Source of the DNA: an uncultured Ruminococcus sp.
Lineage (GTDB): Bacteria > Bacillota > Clostridia > Oscillospirales > CAG-272
Reading direction: 5' to 3'
DNA: 64,000 bases
Assembly: GCA_902795355.1 (NCBI GenBank)
Contig: CADBKZ010000007.1
Coordinates: forward strand, 1 to 64,000
Below, in pieces: positions 33,329-41,529 of this stretch. Position 1 is the stretch's first letter. Each line of letters begins with the position of its first letter. The position numbers and the translations under genes were made by a program. Under the pieces are notes generated by a model. It had not been told where the DNA came from. It worked only from the letters and a program-made list of their open reading frames with translations, and did not search any database.

Positions 33329-35065
33329 ATGGCATTCAAAAACCGCAGAAAAAACTACCCCCTCTATGAAACCACCCATTTTCGCGATACCCGCGTAATG
33401 ACCGAAAATGTGGCCGACCGTTACCCCGACCGCTATGCGATTACGTACAAAAAATCCCCCTCGGACGCGGAAACGCTCCACTACACCTTTGCCGAGTCCC
33501 GCGCCTACATCCGCGAGATCGGAACCGAGTTTATCGCCATGGGCATGCGCGGGAAAACCGTTGCCATCGTTGGCGAAACCTCGCCCGAATGGATCTTTTC
33601 CTATTTCGCGCTGATGTCGGTCGGCGCGATCACCGTTCCGATTGACAAGGATCTCCCCGCCGAGGACATCTCTTCCATTATGAACACGGCGGAATGCGCG
33701 TTTCTCGTGTATTCCCCGAAGCTCGAAAAAAAGCTGGACGCCATTCGCGCGGCGGTTCCCGCTCTTTCCGTTTTGGTGGAGATGAGCGCGGGCACGTTTG
33801 TTGCCGAGGGAGCCGTTTCGCTCGATACGGTGCGCAAAAACGGCGCGGAACGCTACCAAAACGGCGACAACTCCTATTATGATTATGAAATTGACATTGA
33901 TCGGCTGGCTTCCATTGTGTTCACCTCGGGAACCACGGGCAAGGGCAAGGGCGTTATGCTCTCCATGCGCAACATCTGCTCGGATATGGAACAGGGCATG
34001 TACAACTTCCAGATCACCTACCGGACCATGTGTCTGCTTCCCCCGCACCACACGTTCGGCTCCACGGTCAATTTCATCGGCCATTTCGCGCAGGGGTGCG
34101 AGCTTTATATTTCCTCTGGGCTGAAATACATTATGAAGGAGCTTGCCGAGTTCAAACCCACCCATCTGGTTCTGGTCCCGCTGTTTGTGGAAACCTTCTA
34201 TAAGCGCATTATGGCCACGGCGGAGAAAACCGGAAAGCTCGGCGCGCTCAAAAAGCTGATCAAGATCTCCAACGGCCTGCGCAAGGTCGGCGTCGACCTG
34301 CGCCGCGTGCTGTTCAAGTCGGTTACAAAGAATTTCGGCGGCAAGCTGGAAATGATCATTTGCGGCGGCGCCGCGCTCAATCAGGACATCATCGATTTCT
34401 TCGAGGACATCGGCATCACCATCCTCAACGGCTACGGCATTACCGAATGCGCGCCGCTGATCTCCTGCAACCGAAACGAATACCGCAAGAACGGCTCGGT
34501 GGGTCTGCCCATCATCGGCGGGCATGTCCGCATCATCGACCCCGATGAAAACGGCGAGGGCGAAATTGCCTACAAAGGCCCCAACGTGATGCTCGGTTAC
34601 TACAAAAACAAGGAAGCCACCCGCGAGGTTCTCGACGCGGACGGCTATTTCCACACCGGAGACTACGGCAAGTTGGAAACCGAGGGCAACGACCAATGGA
34701 TTTACATTACGGGGCGTTTGAAAAACCTGATTATCTTCTCCAACGGAAAGAACGTTTACCCCGAGGAGATCGAGACCGACATTCAGGGCGTTTACGGCGT
34801 GAACGAAGCGGTGGTTTACGCGGGTGAAAGCAGATCCGACCCATCCAAAGAAGTGATCGTTGCGGAGATCTACCCCGATTTTGACGCGCTGAAACTCCAC
34901 AACATTACGGACGCACAGGCCTACTTTGAAGAGGCGATCAAACAGATCAACCAAAAGAACGTTTCCTACAAAGCGGTTGGAAAGGTCAAGCTCCGCGAGA
35001 ACGAGTTTCCCAAGAACACCTCGCGCAAAATCACCCGCTTTGCGATTGATAAGAGCATTGACTGA
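33329..35065 (+). CDS. long-chain acyl-CoA synthetase (AMP-forming)
   Basis: A 578-residue ANL ligase of the long-chain type: VFTSGTTGKGKGVMLS, LPPHHTFGS, ICGGAALNQDIIDFFEDIGI, GYGITECAPLISCNR, HTGDYG and LIIFSNGKNVYPEEIE, with the final Lys near PKNTSRKI. It activates fatty acids with ATP and CoA. The ATG follows GAAAGG. It probably shares the promoter at 31620 with the upstream membrane protein. A terminator follows. Confidence 0.9.
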   Translation: MAFKNRRKNYPLYETTHFRDTRVMTENVADRYPDRYAITYKKSPSDAETLHYTFAESRAYIREIGTEFIAMGMRGKTVAIVGETSPEWIFSYFALMSVGAITVPIDKDLPAEDISSIMNTAECAFLVYSPKLEKKLDAIRAAVPALSVLVEMSAGTFVAEGAVSLDTVRKNGAERYQNGDNSYYDYEIDIDRLASIVFTSGTTGKGKGVMLSMRNICSDMEQGMYNFQITYRTMCLLPPHHTFGSTVNFIGHFAQGCELYISSGLKYIMKELAEFKPTHLVLVPLFVETFYKRIMATAEKTGKLGALKKLIKISNGLRKVGVDLRRVLFKSVTKNFGGKLEMIICGGAALNQDIIDFFEDIGITILNGYGITECAPLISCNRNEYRKNGSVGLPIIGGHVRIIDPDENGEGEIAYKGPNVMLGYYKNKEATREVLDADGYFHTGDYGKLETEGNDQWIYITGRLKNLIIFSNGKNVYPEEIETDIQGVYGVNEAVVYAGESRSDPSKEVIVAEIYPDFDALKLHNITDAQAYFEEAIKQINQKNVSYKAVGKVKLRENEFPKNTSRKITRFAIDKSID

Positions 35066-35074
35066 AAAGCAAAC

Positions 35075-35112
35075 AAAAAACGCCGGTTTTCCGAAAAACC
35101 GGCGTTTTTTTG
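35075..35112. terminator. bidirectional terminator
   Basis: AAAAAACGCCGGTTTT pairs with AAAACCGGCGTTTTTT over a short loop, between two convergent genes. Confidence 0.92.
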
Positions 35113-35138
35113 ATACATGGTATGGAAATTTTCCGTTT

Positions 35139-36449
35139 TTATCGCGGAGAATGCAAATCCAGATCCGCCGTTGCGGGATTATCAATCAGGTTCCCGTCCT
35201 CGGAGAACCGCGAGCCGTGGCAAGGGCAATCCCAAGATCGCTCATCCGCGTTCCAGCGGAGCGCGCAGCCGAGGTGGGGACAGCGCGGCGCGGTAGGGCG
35301 AAGCAGATCAACGGTGGCTTCCCCCGCGTTAATCGCCAATTGCGGGTGCAAAACGCTTCTCGATGGCAGGAACAGCTTGGTATACGGGTTTTCCCTGCCG
35401 GCAACAAGATCGGCAAGAACATCCGCCGCAACCATGGCGGTGGTCATTCCCCATTTCCCGAACCCCGTGGCAACCAGCAGGTCGGGCGTGGTCGGCGAAT
35501 AGCGGCCGATATAGGGAATGTCGTCCAAGGTGACGCAATCCTGCGTTGCCCAGCGGTATGAAATGGCGGCGTTCGGGTATTTCCGCTTAGCAAAGGCTTC
35601 CAACTCGCGCCAGCCGCCGCCCGTTTTCCCCGTCCGGTGCCCGCCGCCGCCAAGCAGGAGCAGGTCCCCCGCCGTTCGGAACGAAAGCCCGTTCTGCGCC
35701 GCGTCGATATACATTCCGTCCACGGGATCGGCGTTTTCAAGCGCGATCACATAGGAGCGGTGCTGGTGCATTTTCAGAAAATACAGCCCGTGTTTGTTGA
35801 GAAACGGGAAATGCGTTGCCACAATGATTTTTTTCGCGCGGATCTCGAAACGCTCGGTAACGGCGGTCATGCCCCGCAGCTCGCGCACCTTGGTTTCCTC
35901 GAAAACGCGCAGGTCTTTCGCAATCGCGCCCAAAAATTTGAGCGGATGGAATTGCGCCTGACGCGGAAAGCGGATGGCGCCGACCACGGAAAACGGCAAA
36001 GAGGTCGTTTCCGCCCACTCGGCGGGATAGCCGACCTTTTTCAACGCTTCGTACTCCCGCGCGAGCAGATCGCGGTCGGTTCGGGAGTACACATACGCGT
36101 CGCGCTCCTCAAAGTCGCAGTCGACGCTTCCGCACAGGTCGCGGTATTTCCGCAGCGCCACCTCGTTTGCGCCGAGATAACGGCCGGTCAGATCCGCGCC
36201 GTAGCGGCGAAGCATGCGGTGGAAGATCGCCCCGTGCTGCGAGGTAATTTTTGCCGTTGTGTTTTTGGTAACGCCGCCGCAAATGCGATCGGCTTCCACC
36301 AGCGCGTAGTCCGCTCCCGCTTCCCGCAGCGCGTGCGCGCATAAAAGCCCCGCGATCCCGCCGCCGATAATCAGCACATCGGTTTTCAAGTCCCGATCCA
36401 ACGCCGCAAAGCGCGGCAAACTTACGGTTTCCGACCAAATTGACGCCAT
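35139..36449 (-). CDS. FAD-dependent oxidoreductase with C-terminal Rieske [2Fe-2S] domain
   Basis: A 436-residue protein: DAO-type FAD domain with TDVLIIGGGIAGLL (about 23-36) and ALVEAD, then KTTAKITSQHG-like sequence and QDCVTLDDIPYIG. The last 47 residues are a Rieske domain: C390-P-H392 and C408-P-C-H411. Donor and acceptor are unknown; related proteins are poorly characterised. The ATG at 36449 follows AAAAGGAG. It has no partner gene; a terminator separates it from the yhcH-like gene upstream. Confidence 0.88.
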   Translation of the reverse strand: MASIWSETVSLPRFAALDRDLKTDVLIIGGGIAGLLCAHALREAGADYALVEADRICGGVTKNTTAKITSQHGAIFHRMLRRYGADLTGRYLGANEVALRKYRDLCGSVDCDFEERDAYVYSRTDRDLLAREYEALKKVGYPAEWAETTSLPFSVVGAIRFPRQAQFHPLKFLGAIAKDLRVFEETKVRELRGMTAVTERFEIRAKKIIVATHFPFLNKHGLYFLKMHQHRSYVIALENADPVDGMYIDAAQNGLSFRTAGDLLLLGGGGHRTGKTGGGWRELEAFAKRKYPNAAISYRWATQDCVTLDDIPYIGRYSPTTPDLLVATGFGKWGMTTAMVAADVLADLVAGRENPYTKLFLPSRSVLHPQLAINAGEATVDLLRPTAPRCPHLGCALRWNADERSWDCPCHGSRFSEDGNLIDNPATADLDLHSPR

Positions 36450-36503
36450 TTCCGTTTTCTCCTTTTTTAGAAACAGTATGCGCAGTTTCGGCCGGTTTGA
36501 TAC

Positions 36504-36538
36504 AAAAAACCGACCGTTTTTTTGAAACGGTCGGTTTT
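36504..36538 (-). terminator. terminator after the YhcH-like gene
   Basis: AAACCGACCGTTT and AAACGGTCGGTTT form a perfect hairpin with A/T runs at both sides. Confidence 0.85.
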
Positions 36539-36594
36539 GCGGGCGGTAAGGCGACAACGCTTTCAGGGGACTTCCAAAGAAGCGCGCCGAATAT

Positions 36595-37074
36595 TTAATC
36601 CATTTTGATTTTCAGAACGATTTTTTGAACGGTTTCGGGGCTGCCGAACGCAACGCACGGGGCGTGCGGCTCGGGCGGAAAAATGATTGCGAACGTTCCG
36701 GCGCACAGCGGAATGCGAACGCACTCTTCCGCATTTGCCAGCCGGCTCATCTCCGCGTCGGTTTCGCCGCTGTACGGAACGGTAACTTCCGTCGGTTCCG
36801 CCGTCGCGCTCGGGAAAAACACCATTTCCCTGCCGCCGGAAAGGTATTGAAGGTCGATATAGCGGCGGTGGGCTTCAAACTCCCGCTCGGAAAGCGGGGA
36901 CGTGGAATACGAGCTGACATTGGCGTAAATTTCATCGTTCTCCCTGCCGTTCGGATAGTACCGCCCCGACGGCGGATTTTTTGCGGCAAGCTCTTTCAGA
37001 AACGCAAACGCTTCGCGAAAGCGCGGATGTACGGCCGCATAACGGTCGATGTTGTTTATGGAATCGTAAATCAT
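36595..37074 (-). CDS. YhcH/YjgK/YiaL family protein
   Basis: A 159-residue cupin-like protein with the family signatures RYYPNGRENDEIYA, EFEAHRRYIDLQYLSGG and the C-terminal FPPEPHAPC. Relatives accompany sialic acid and other sugar catabolic genes and may act as sugar anomerases. The ATG at 37074 follows AGGAG. Near a deacetylase, a nucleoside hydrolase and a hexosaminidase, a role in glycan scavenging is plausible. Confidence 0.85.
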   Translation of the reverse strand: MIYDSINNIDRYAAVHPRFREAFAFLKELAAKNPPSGRYYPNGRENDEIYANVSSYSTSPLSEREFEAHRRYIDLQYLSGGREMVFFPSATAEPTEVTVPYSGETDAEMSRLANAEECVRIPLCAGTFAIIFPPEPHAPCVAFGSPETVQKIVLKIKMD

Positions 37075-37252
37075 CTGGTTCACTCCTGTTGAAAAGATTC
37101 GATTAAGGCAATGCTCGTTTATTATACCGCTTTTCCGGCCTTTTTTGCGAGTCTTTTGCGCATTTTTTACGTTTTTTGACCACACGGTACGCAAATTTCA
37201 GCGGCGGGCATGTTGGCCGGTTCTGCCGGAGAGCTTCATTTTCGCCGCGTTT

Positions 37253-38068
37253 TTATGCCAGCGAAACGACCTCTCCCGGGGCAATGGAGCGGACTTCGCC
37301 GCCCGAGGAAAGCCACAAAGTTCTTGCCGTCGGATTCTGCACAACCTCGCAATCGGCCGAGAACTCCAATCTTCTGTAATCGCGCATATAGTCGTAAATT
37401 TCAATGTTGGTGGCATACCAGATCGTGTCTTCTCTGCCGCCCATGAAATCCATAAACTCCTCGATCACGTTCCAATTGTCGCTGTCGTCAAATTCGTAGG
37501 TATGTCCCCAAAGATAGAACATTCTGGGTTTATCCGGCGTTTTGAACTCCACAAAGGCCTTTGCGAGATCCATCAGGCGCGGGTCGGTATGTTTGCAGGT
37601 GGCGGGGAGACGAAGCCAATCGGTTGGAATTTCGAATTTTCCCGTGCAAACGGTGGTTCGCGCATAGGCGATCCCGCAGGATTGCAGAACCGCAACGGTT
37701 TTATCCCCGAAATTGCCGTAGGGATACGCCATGCCGCGCACAATGCCCCCGAACATGTGTTCAAGGTTTACGCGGTCGGTCAGCACTTCATGCGTAATCC
37801 CCACCGGCGGCAACTCCTCGGGATGCGCGTGCGTCAGCATGTGAACGGCGACCTCGTGCCGCCCGTCCGCAAACAGTTCGCGAATTTCTTCCTCGGACAT
37901 GTGGCGTCCCGTGCCGCACAGCCCCGTGTTGATGTTGAAAGTCCCTTTCATCCCATGGTCGTTCAGCAACTTTACAAAGCGTTTATCTTGAATTACACCG
38001 TCGTCATAGCTGAATGTCAGGGCTTTTTCGCGTCCCTCGGGGAAACGCGCGTAAATTTTCTTTCGCAT
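37253..38068 (-). CDS. polysaccharide deacetylase (CE4/NodB fold)
   Basis: A 271-residue protein with ALTFSYDDGVIQD (D22, D23), FNINTGL and the metal-binding His pair H76-x-x-x-H80 in VHMLTHAH, then AYPYGNF. It has no signal peptide. CE4 enzymes remove N- or O-acetyl groups from polysaccharides or peptidoglycan; cytoplasmic members act on small sugars. It starts 45 bases after the nucleoside hydrolase gene, so the two are co-transcribed from 39.1 kb. The ribosome site is weak (AGAGAAAAG). Confidence 0.84.
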   Translation of the reverse strand: MRKKIYARFPEGREKALTFSYDDGVIQDKRFVKLLNDHGMKGTFNINTGLCGTGRHMSEEEIRELFADGRHEVAVHMLTHAHPEELPPVGITHEVLTDRVNLEHMFGGIVRGMAYPYGNFGDKTVAVLQSCGIAYARTTVCTGKFEIPTDWLRLPATCKHTDPRLMDLAKAFVEFKTPDKPRMFYLWGHTYEFDDSDNWNVIEEFMDFMGGREDTIWYATNIEIYDYMRDYRRLEFSADCEVVQNPTARTLWLSSGGEVRSIAPGEVVSLA

Positions 38069-38113
38069 GTTTCTTTTCTCTTTGTCAATTGAAATTTGAG
38101 TTCGGATTGCGGC

Positions 38114-39052
38114 TTACGGAATTTCTTCCGTTAGCTTTCGGAACAGGTCGGTAAACAGCGGGGCGCGCCTGACGCCGAAAACATATGTTATCGGTTTGCG
38201 TCCCTCGGTCGGGAACGAATAGGATCCGTCAAGCTCGGGGCGCGGCGCGGGAATTTCGCGGGTGAGCAAAAAGCGGCTGTTGTCGTTCAGAAGCCAAGCC
38301 ACGGCGGTTACATCCCAGATGCACTTGCTCCAAGCGGTCCCCTTTCCGTATTCTTCCACATACCGGATGGTGTTTTGGCAGAGGTAATCGGCAAGCGGAT
38401 TCTTCCCCTGCAACCATGCGCGAAGCTCCCACTCGGTGGTGGAAAATTCGCTGACGACGCCCGCGCACGGCAACTGCACCAGCGGGACCGCGCTATCGAA
38501 AACCACCTGCGCGGCGGGAATATCCTGCTTCATGTTGAACTCCTTGGTATCCGGCCAATCAAGGCGATGGCCGCCGAGCCAGACCACAACGGTGTTCCGC
38601 TCCATGGCCTCGCGGTTAAGCAGGATAGCCGACGCAACGTTGGTAATGGCGCCAATGGCAACCACATAGAGCGGGTTTTCGGGGCCATGCCGTTCGGCTT
38701 CTTCAACCAGATAGGTCGCCGCGGCGGACGGAACGGGTGTGTTTTCGTTTGGCAAATAGCGATCCGACCCGCGATACACATGGGGGATCATATCCTCGCG
38801 CCCCATCAGCCCGAGAATTTTCAACGCTTCGGCATAGCTTTTCTCCATACCGTCGGCGGGGGAGCTGCTCTTTTTGTTAAAAAAGGGAGCGATGGTAATT
38901 CCAACGGTGTTTGCCCGCTCCGGCGAGCGCAGAAGATAGGCCAGCGCAAATTGGTCGTCGATTTCGTTATAGGTATCGGTATCGAGAACAACATCCACGC
39001 GGCGGTCCGGCGCCTGCGGGGCGCGCACATCGGCAACAGAAAGATTCATCAT
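38114..39052 (-). CDS. nucleoside hydrolase
   Basis: A 312-residue inosine-uridine-preferring nucleoside hydrolase-type protein. The calcium-binding N-terminal cluster reads VVLDTDTYNEIDDQFAL (D24, D26, D32, D33), and VVAIGAITNVASAILL and KCIWDVTAVAWLL are present. The family splits ribonucleosides into base and ribose. Two ATGs (39052, 39049) follow AAGGAG. The usual DTDPG loop has Y-N-E in place of P-G, a variation seen in relatives with changed specificity. Confidence 0.85.
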   Translation of the reverse strand: MMNLSVADVRAPQAPDRRVDVVLDTDTYNEIDDQFALAYLLRSPERANTVGITIAPFFNKKSSSPADGMEKSYAEALKILGLMGREDMIPHVYRGSDRYLPNENTPVPSAAATYLVEEAERHGPENPLYVVAIGAITNVASAILLNREAMERNTVVVWLGGHRLDWPDTKEFNMKQDIPAAQVVFDSAVPLVQLPCAGVVSEFSTTEWELRAWLQGKNPLADYLCQNTIRYVEEYGKGTAWSKCIWDVTAVAWLLNDNSRFLLTREIPAPRPELDGSYSFPTEGRKPITYVFGVRRAPLFTDLFRKLTEEIP

Positions 39053-39098
39053 CGGGTTCTCCTTTTCGGTTCGATGCAGATTTTGAAGAGACGACATT

Positions 39099-39127
39099 AT
39101 TATATAACTTCCGGCGGAATTTGTCAA
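39099..39127 (-). promoter_or_regulatory. sigma-A promoter of the nucleoside hydrolase/deacetylase operon
   Basis: On the minus strand TTGACA (39127-39122), 17 bases, TATAAT (39104-39099). Confidence 0.85.
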
Positions 39128-39259
39128 CCGTTTTTCGGAAAACTTTTCGGGATTTTCCGCTTGCGGGAAAAGACCGTTTTTTCCGGAATTTGCGGTGCGT
39201 GTATGCGAAAATCGCGTTTTTTCAAAAAGCGACCGCCCTGTTCGGGCGGTCGGAAACAA

Positions 39260-41131
39260 TCAGAAATCGGCCGGCGTTTCAGAGAAATAGGTCCGGTTAT
39301 AGAGAACATACGGGTTTCCGTCCGAGCCGATCCTTGCGAACGGAAGCTGCTCCTGCTCCAATTCTTCAATGCGGTCGTACTTGCCGCCGAGATACCCGAG
39401 CAACCGCTCGGCAACCGATTCCCAGCGTTCGCGCACGCCGCCCAAGCGCAGTTCCTGCACCTCGAAGCCGAAGGTTTTGTTTTCCCGATACCATTGGTCG
39501 CGGAAAGCGTTCATGAACGCGGAGAGCTTTTGAAGCATCAGGGGAATTTCCCGCTCGGCGATCGCCCGCAGGGTCTCGCGGTCGTCGGCACGGTATGCGC
39601 GGCGGATGCGCACCGAGCAATCGCTCTTTTCCGTCAGCAGGTCGCAAAGGCGGTAGAGGGTTTCGTAAACATACCCCCAGCGCGCGTGGCCGACATGCGC
39701 CTTCAACGCCTCGGCGTTTCTGCGGCAGGCGTCCGCAACCGTTTCGGGATCCAGATTCTGATCCATCAGCCCCATCAGCAAATCGTTATAGAGCAGATAT
39801 TTGCACGGGTTTCTCCGAACCGTGGGAGAATCCTTTTCGCTCAACCGGTTCGGGAAATCGAGAACCAGCAGATCGTCCAGACCAAGGTCAAAGGTCTCTT
39901 TGCAGCGGCGGTCGAGCAGATCATGGTCCGGCTCCTTTTTGCCGTAGAGCCATTCGGAATAATAGAGAAGCGTTGGCAAAACGCTGAACTGCGAGGCCTC
40001 GGCGCCGTTATCGCCCCATCCCGTTACAATGATGTTGCGGATGCCGCGGCGGCAGCAGCTGGACATCTGGATGTACGCCGATTTCATGGAAAGCGCGTTG
40101 AGCGGCGCGAAGCCGTACCACTTGCTGGCGCCGCCCGCGAAGTAAACGGGGTTATCAAACTGCTGGTGGCATTGAACCATGTGGTCGAAGATCTGATCGT
40201 CCATGGAATAATAATCCCAATACACCAGCGCGACCTCGGGCGGAACCAATTTCCGCACCTCGTCCGAAATTTCGCCCTCGCGGACATAGTACGCGTCGTT
40301 GAACTGCATGCGGAAGAACATATCGCTCCACATCATGGGCCGGTAGCCGTATTTCTTGCAAAGCTCCACCACGCGCGAGAGGTGCGCCAGCATAATTTCG
40401 GGCTTGGGGTGGTAACCGTTGCGTTCGAGATATTTGCCGAGTCCCAGCGTGTGCGCCTCGTCCATGCCAATGTTAATCCGCTCGGAGCGGAAGCATTCCT
40501 TGCAGGTTTTCAGCATGGCGTCGACCAATTCATAGGTTTTTTCCTCGCCCGCCAGAAGGATGTCGGCCGTATCGTGGACCTCGCGGAACGCGCCCCATTG
40601 CAGAATGCGCGCCAGATGCGCGAGCGTTTGAATGCAGGGGATGATCTCCATGTCGAAGCGCGCGGCATAAGCGTCCAGCTCTTTCAGCTCCTCTTTGGTA
40701 AAGCGGCCGCGCATGTATCCGAAATACGGGTATTCGGGGATCTCGTAGGTATCCTCGGTGTAGAGCATGATCGAGTTATACCCGCAGAGCGCAAGCAGGC
40801 GGATCGTCTTCTTTGCCGTTGGAAGATTATAGACCGCATTGCGCGACATATCCGCCATATAGCAAAGCAGATCAAAATCAACGTTCTCTTCCCACCGCTC
40901 GACCGATCCTTCCGAAAAGGCGGGAAGCATGGTCAAAATTCGGAAAAAGGTATGCGGCTTGGTATAGGTCAGGGTAATCCCCTTCCCGGTCTTTTCGAGT
41001 GCGTTGACGTTGCCTGCGCGAACCTCGACCTTCATTCCCCCGTTGCCGACGGCAAACGGCAGTTCGCCCCGTACCTCGCCAAGCGCGAACGATTGGTCGT
41101 CGGTCAGTCCCGTAAATCGAAATTGATTCAT
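39260..41131 (-). CDS. glycoside hydrolase family 20 (beta-N-acetylhexosaminidase-like)
   Basis: A 623-residue protein. An N-terminal alpha/beta domain precedes a barrel with LCGYNSIMLYTEDTYEIPEYPYFG, IIPCIQTLAHL and the catalytic Asp-Glu pair in NIGMDEAHTLG (D224, E225), then MMWSDMFFR and VYWDYY. The long C-terminal helical region is typical of the Hex1-like branch. No signal peptide is present, so it acts on imported GlcNAc/GalNAc-containing glycans. The ATG at 41131 follows AAGGAG. Confidence 0.88.
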   Translation of the reverse strand: MNQFRFTGLTDDQSFALGEVRGELPFAVGNGGMKVEVRAGNVNALEKTGKGITLTYTKPHTFFRILTMLPAFSEGSVERWEENVDFDLLCYMADMSRNAVYNLPTAKKTIRLLALCGYNSIMLYTEDTYEIPEYPYFGYMRGRFTKEELKELDAYAARFDMEIIPCIQTLAHLARILQWGAFREVHDTADILLAGEEKTYELVDAMLKTCKECFRSERINIGMDEAHTLGLGKYLERNGYHPKPEIMLAHLSRVVELCKKYGYRPMMWSDMFFRMQFNDAYYVREGEISDEVRKLVPPEVALVYWDYYSMDDQIFDHMVQCHQQFDNPVYFAGGASKWYGFAPLNALSMKSAYIQMSSCCRRGIRNIIVTGWGDNGAEASQFSVLPTLLYYSEWLYGKKEPDHDLLDRRCKETFDLGLDDLLVLDFPNRLSEKDSPTVRRNPCKYLLYNDLLMGLMDQNLDPETVADACRRNAEALKAHVGHARWGYVYETLYRLCDLLTEKSDCSVRIRRAYRADDRETLRAIAEREIPLMLQKLSAFMNAFRDQWYRENKTFGFEVQELRLGGVRERWESVAERLLGYLGGKYDRIEELEQEQLPFARIGSDGNPYVLYNRTYFSETPADF

Positions 41132-41178
41132 GTTCTTTTCTCCTTTTCCATTGGTTTTCCGTTCGGAAATTCGCTTTC

Positions 41179-41207
41179 AGTTTACCACATTTTGCCCCTT
41201 TTGTCAA
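41179..41207 (-). promoter_or_regulatory. sigma-A promoter of the GH20 gene
   Basis: On the minus strand TTGACA (41207-41202), 17 bases, TAAACT (41184-41179). Confidence 0.7.
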
Positions 41208-41470
41208 CAGCAAAACGCCGGATTCCGCAAGAATTTTCATCGCTCGGAAAAATATTCTTCGAGTTCGGAAAAGAATCTTTGCGTTCGGCTCTTCCAAAGC
41301 GCGTCCGCGGCAACGATCGCTTTCCTCGGTTCCGTTTTACCACACCATTTTACCACAACCCGCCGGCAATTGTAAATGGAATTTCCGACTGAAAACATGG
41401 CATTTCCGACCGGATCCGATAATAAAGCAAAAACCTTTTGTTAATTTTCATTCATAAAATCGTCTGCATG

Positions 41471-41498
41471 TTGCAAAAACGAGAAAATCGTGTATAAT
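41471..41498 (+). promoter_or_regulatory. promoter of the fused ABC exporter gene
   Basis: TTGCAA at 41471-41476, 16 bases, TATAAT at 41493-41498. The remaining 260 bases between the two divergent promoters are AT-rich with no gene visible. Confidence 0.65.
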
Positions 41499-41529
41499 AG
41501 AGGTATCACATTCCGAAAAGGAGATTGTT

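Noticed and set aside
33071-35185. A 704-codon minus-strand frame
   Set aside because: It is antisense to the acyl-CoA synthetase and lacks a ribosome site.
38375-41392. A 1005-codon open frame on the plus strand
   Set aside because: It is antisense to the nucleoside hydrolase and GH20 genes and shows no domain.
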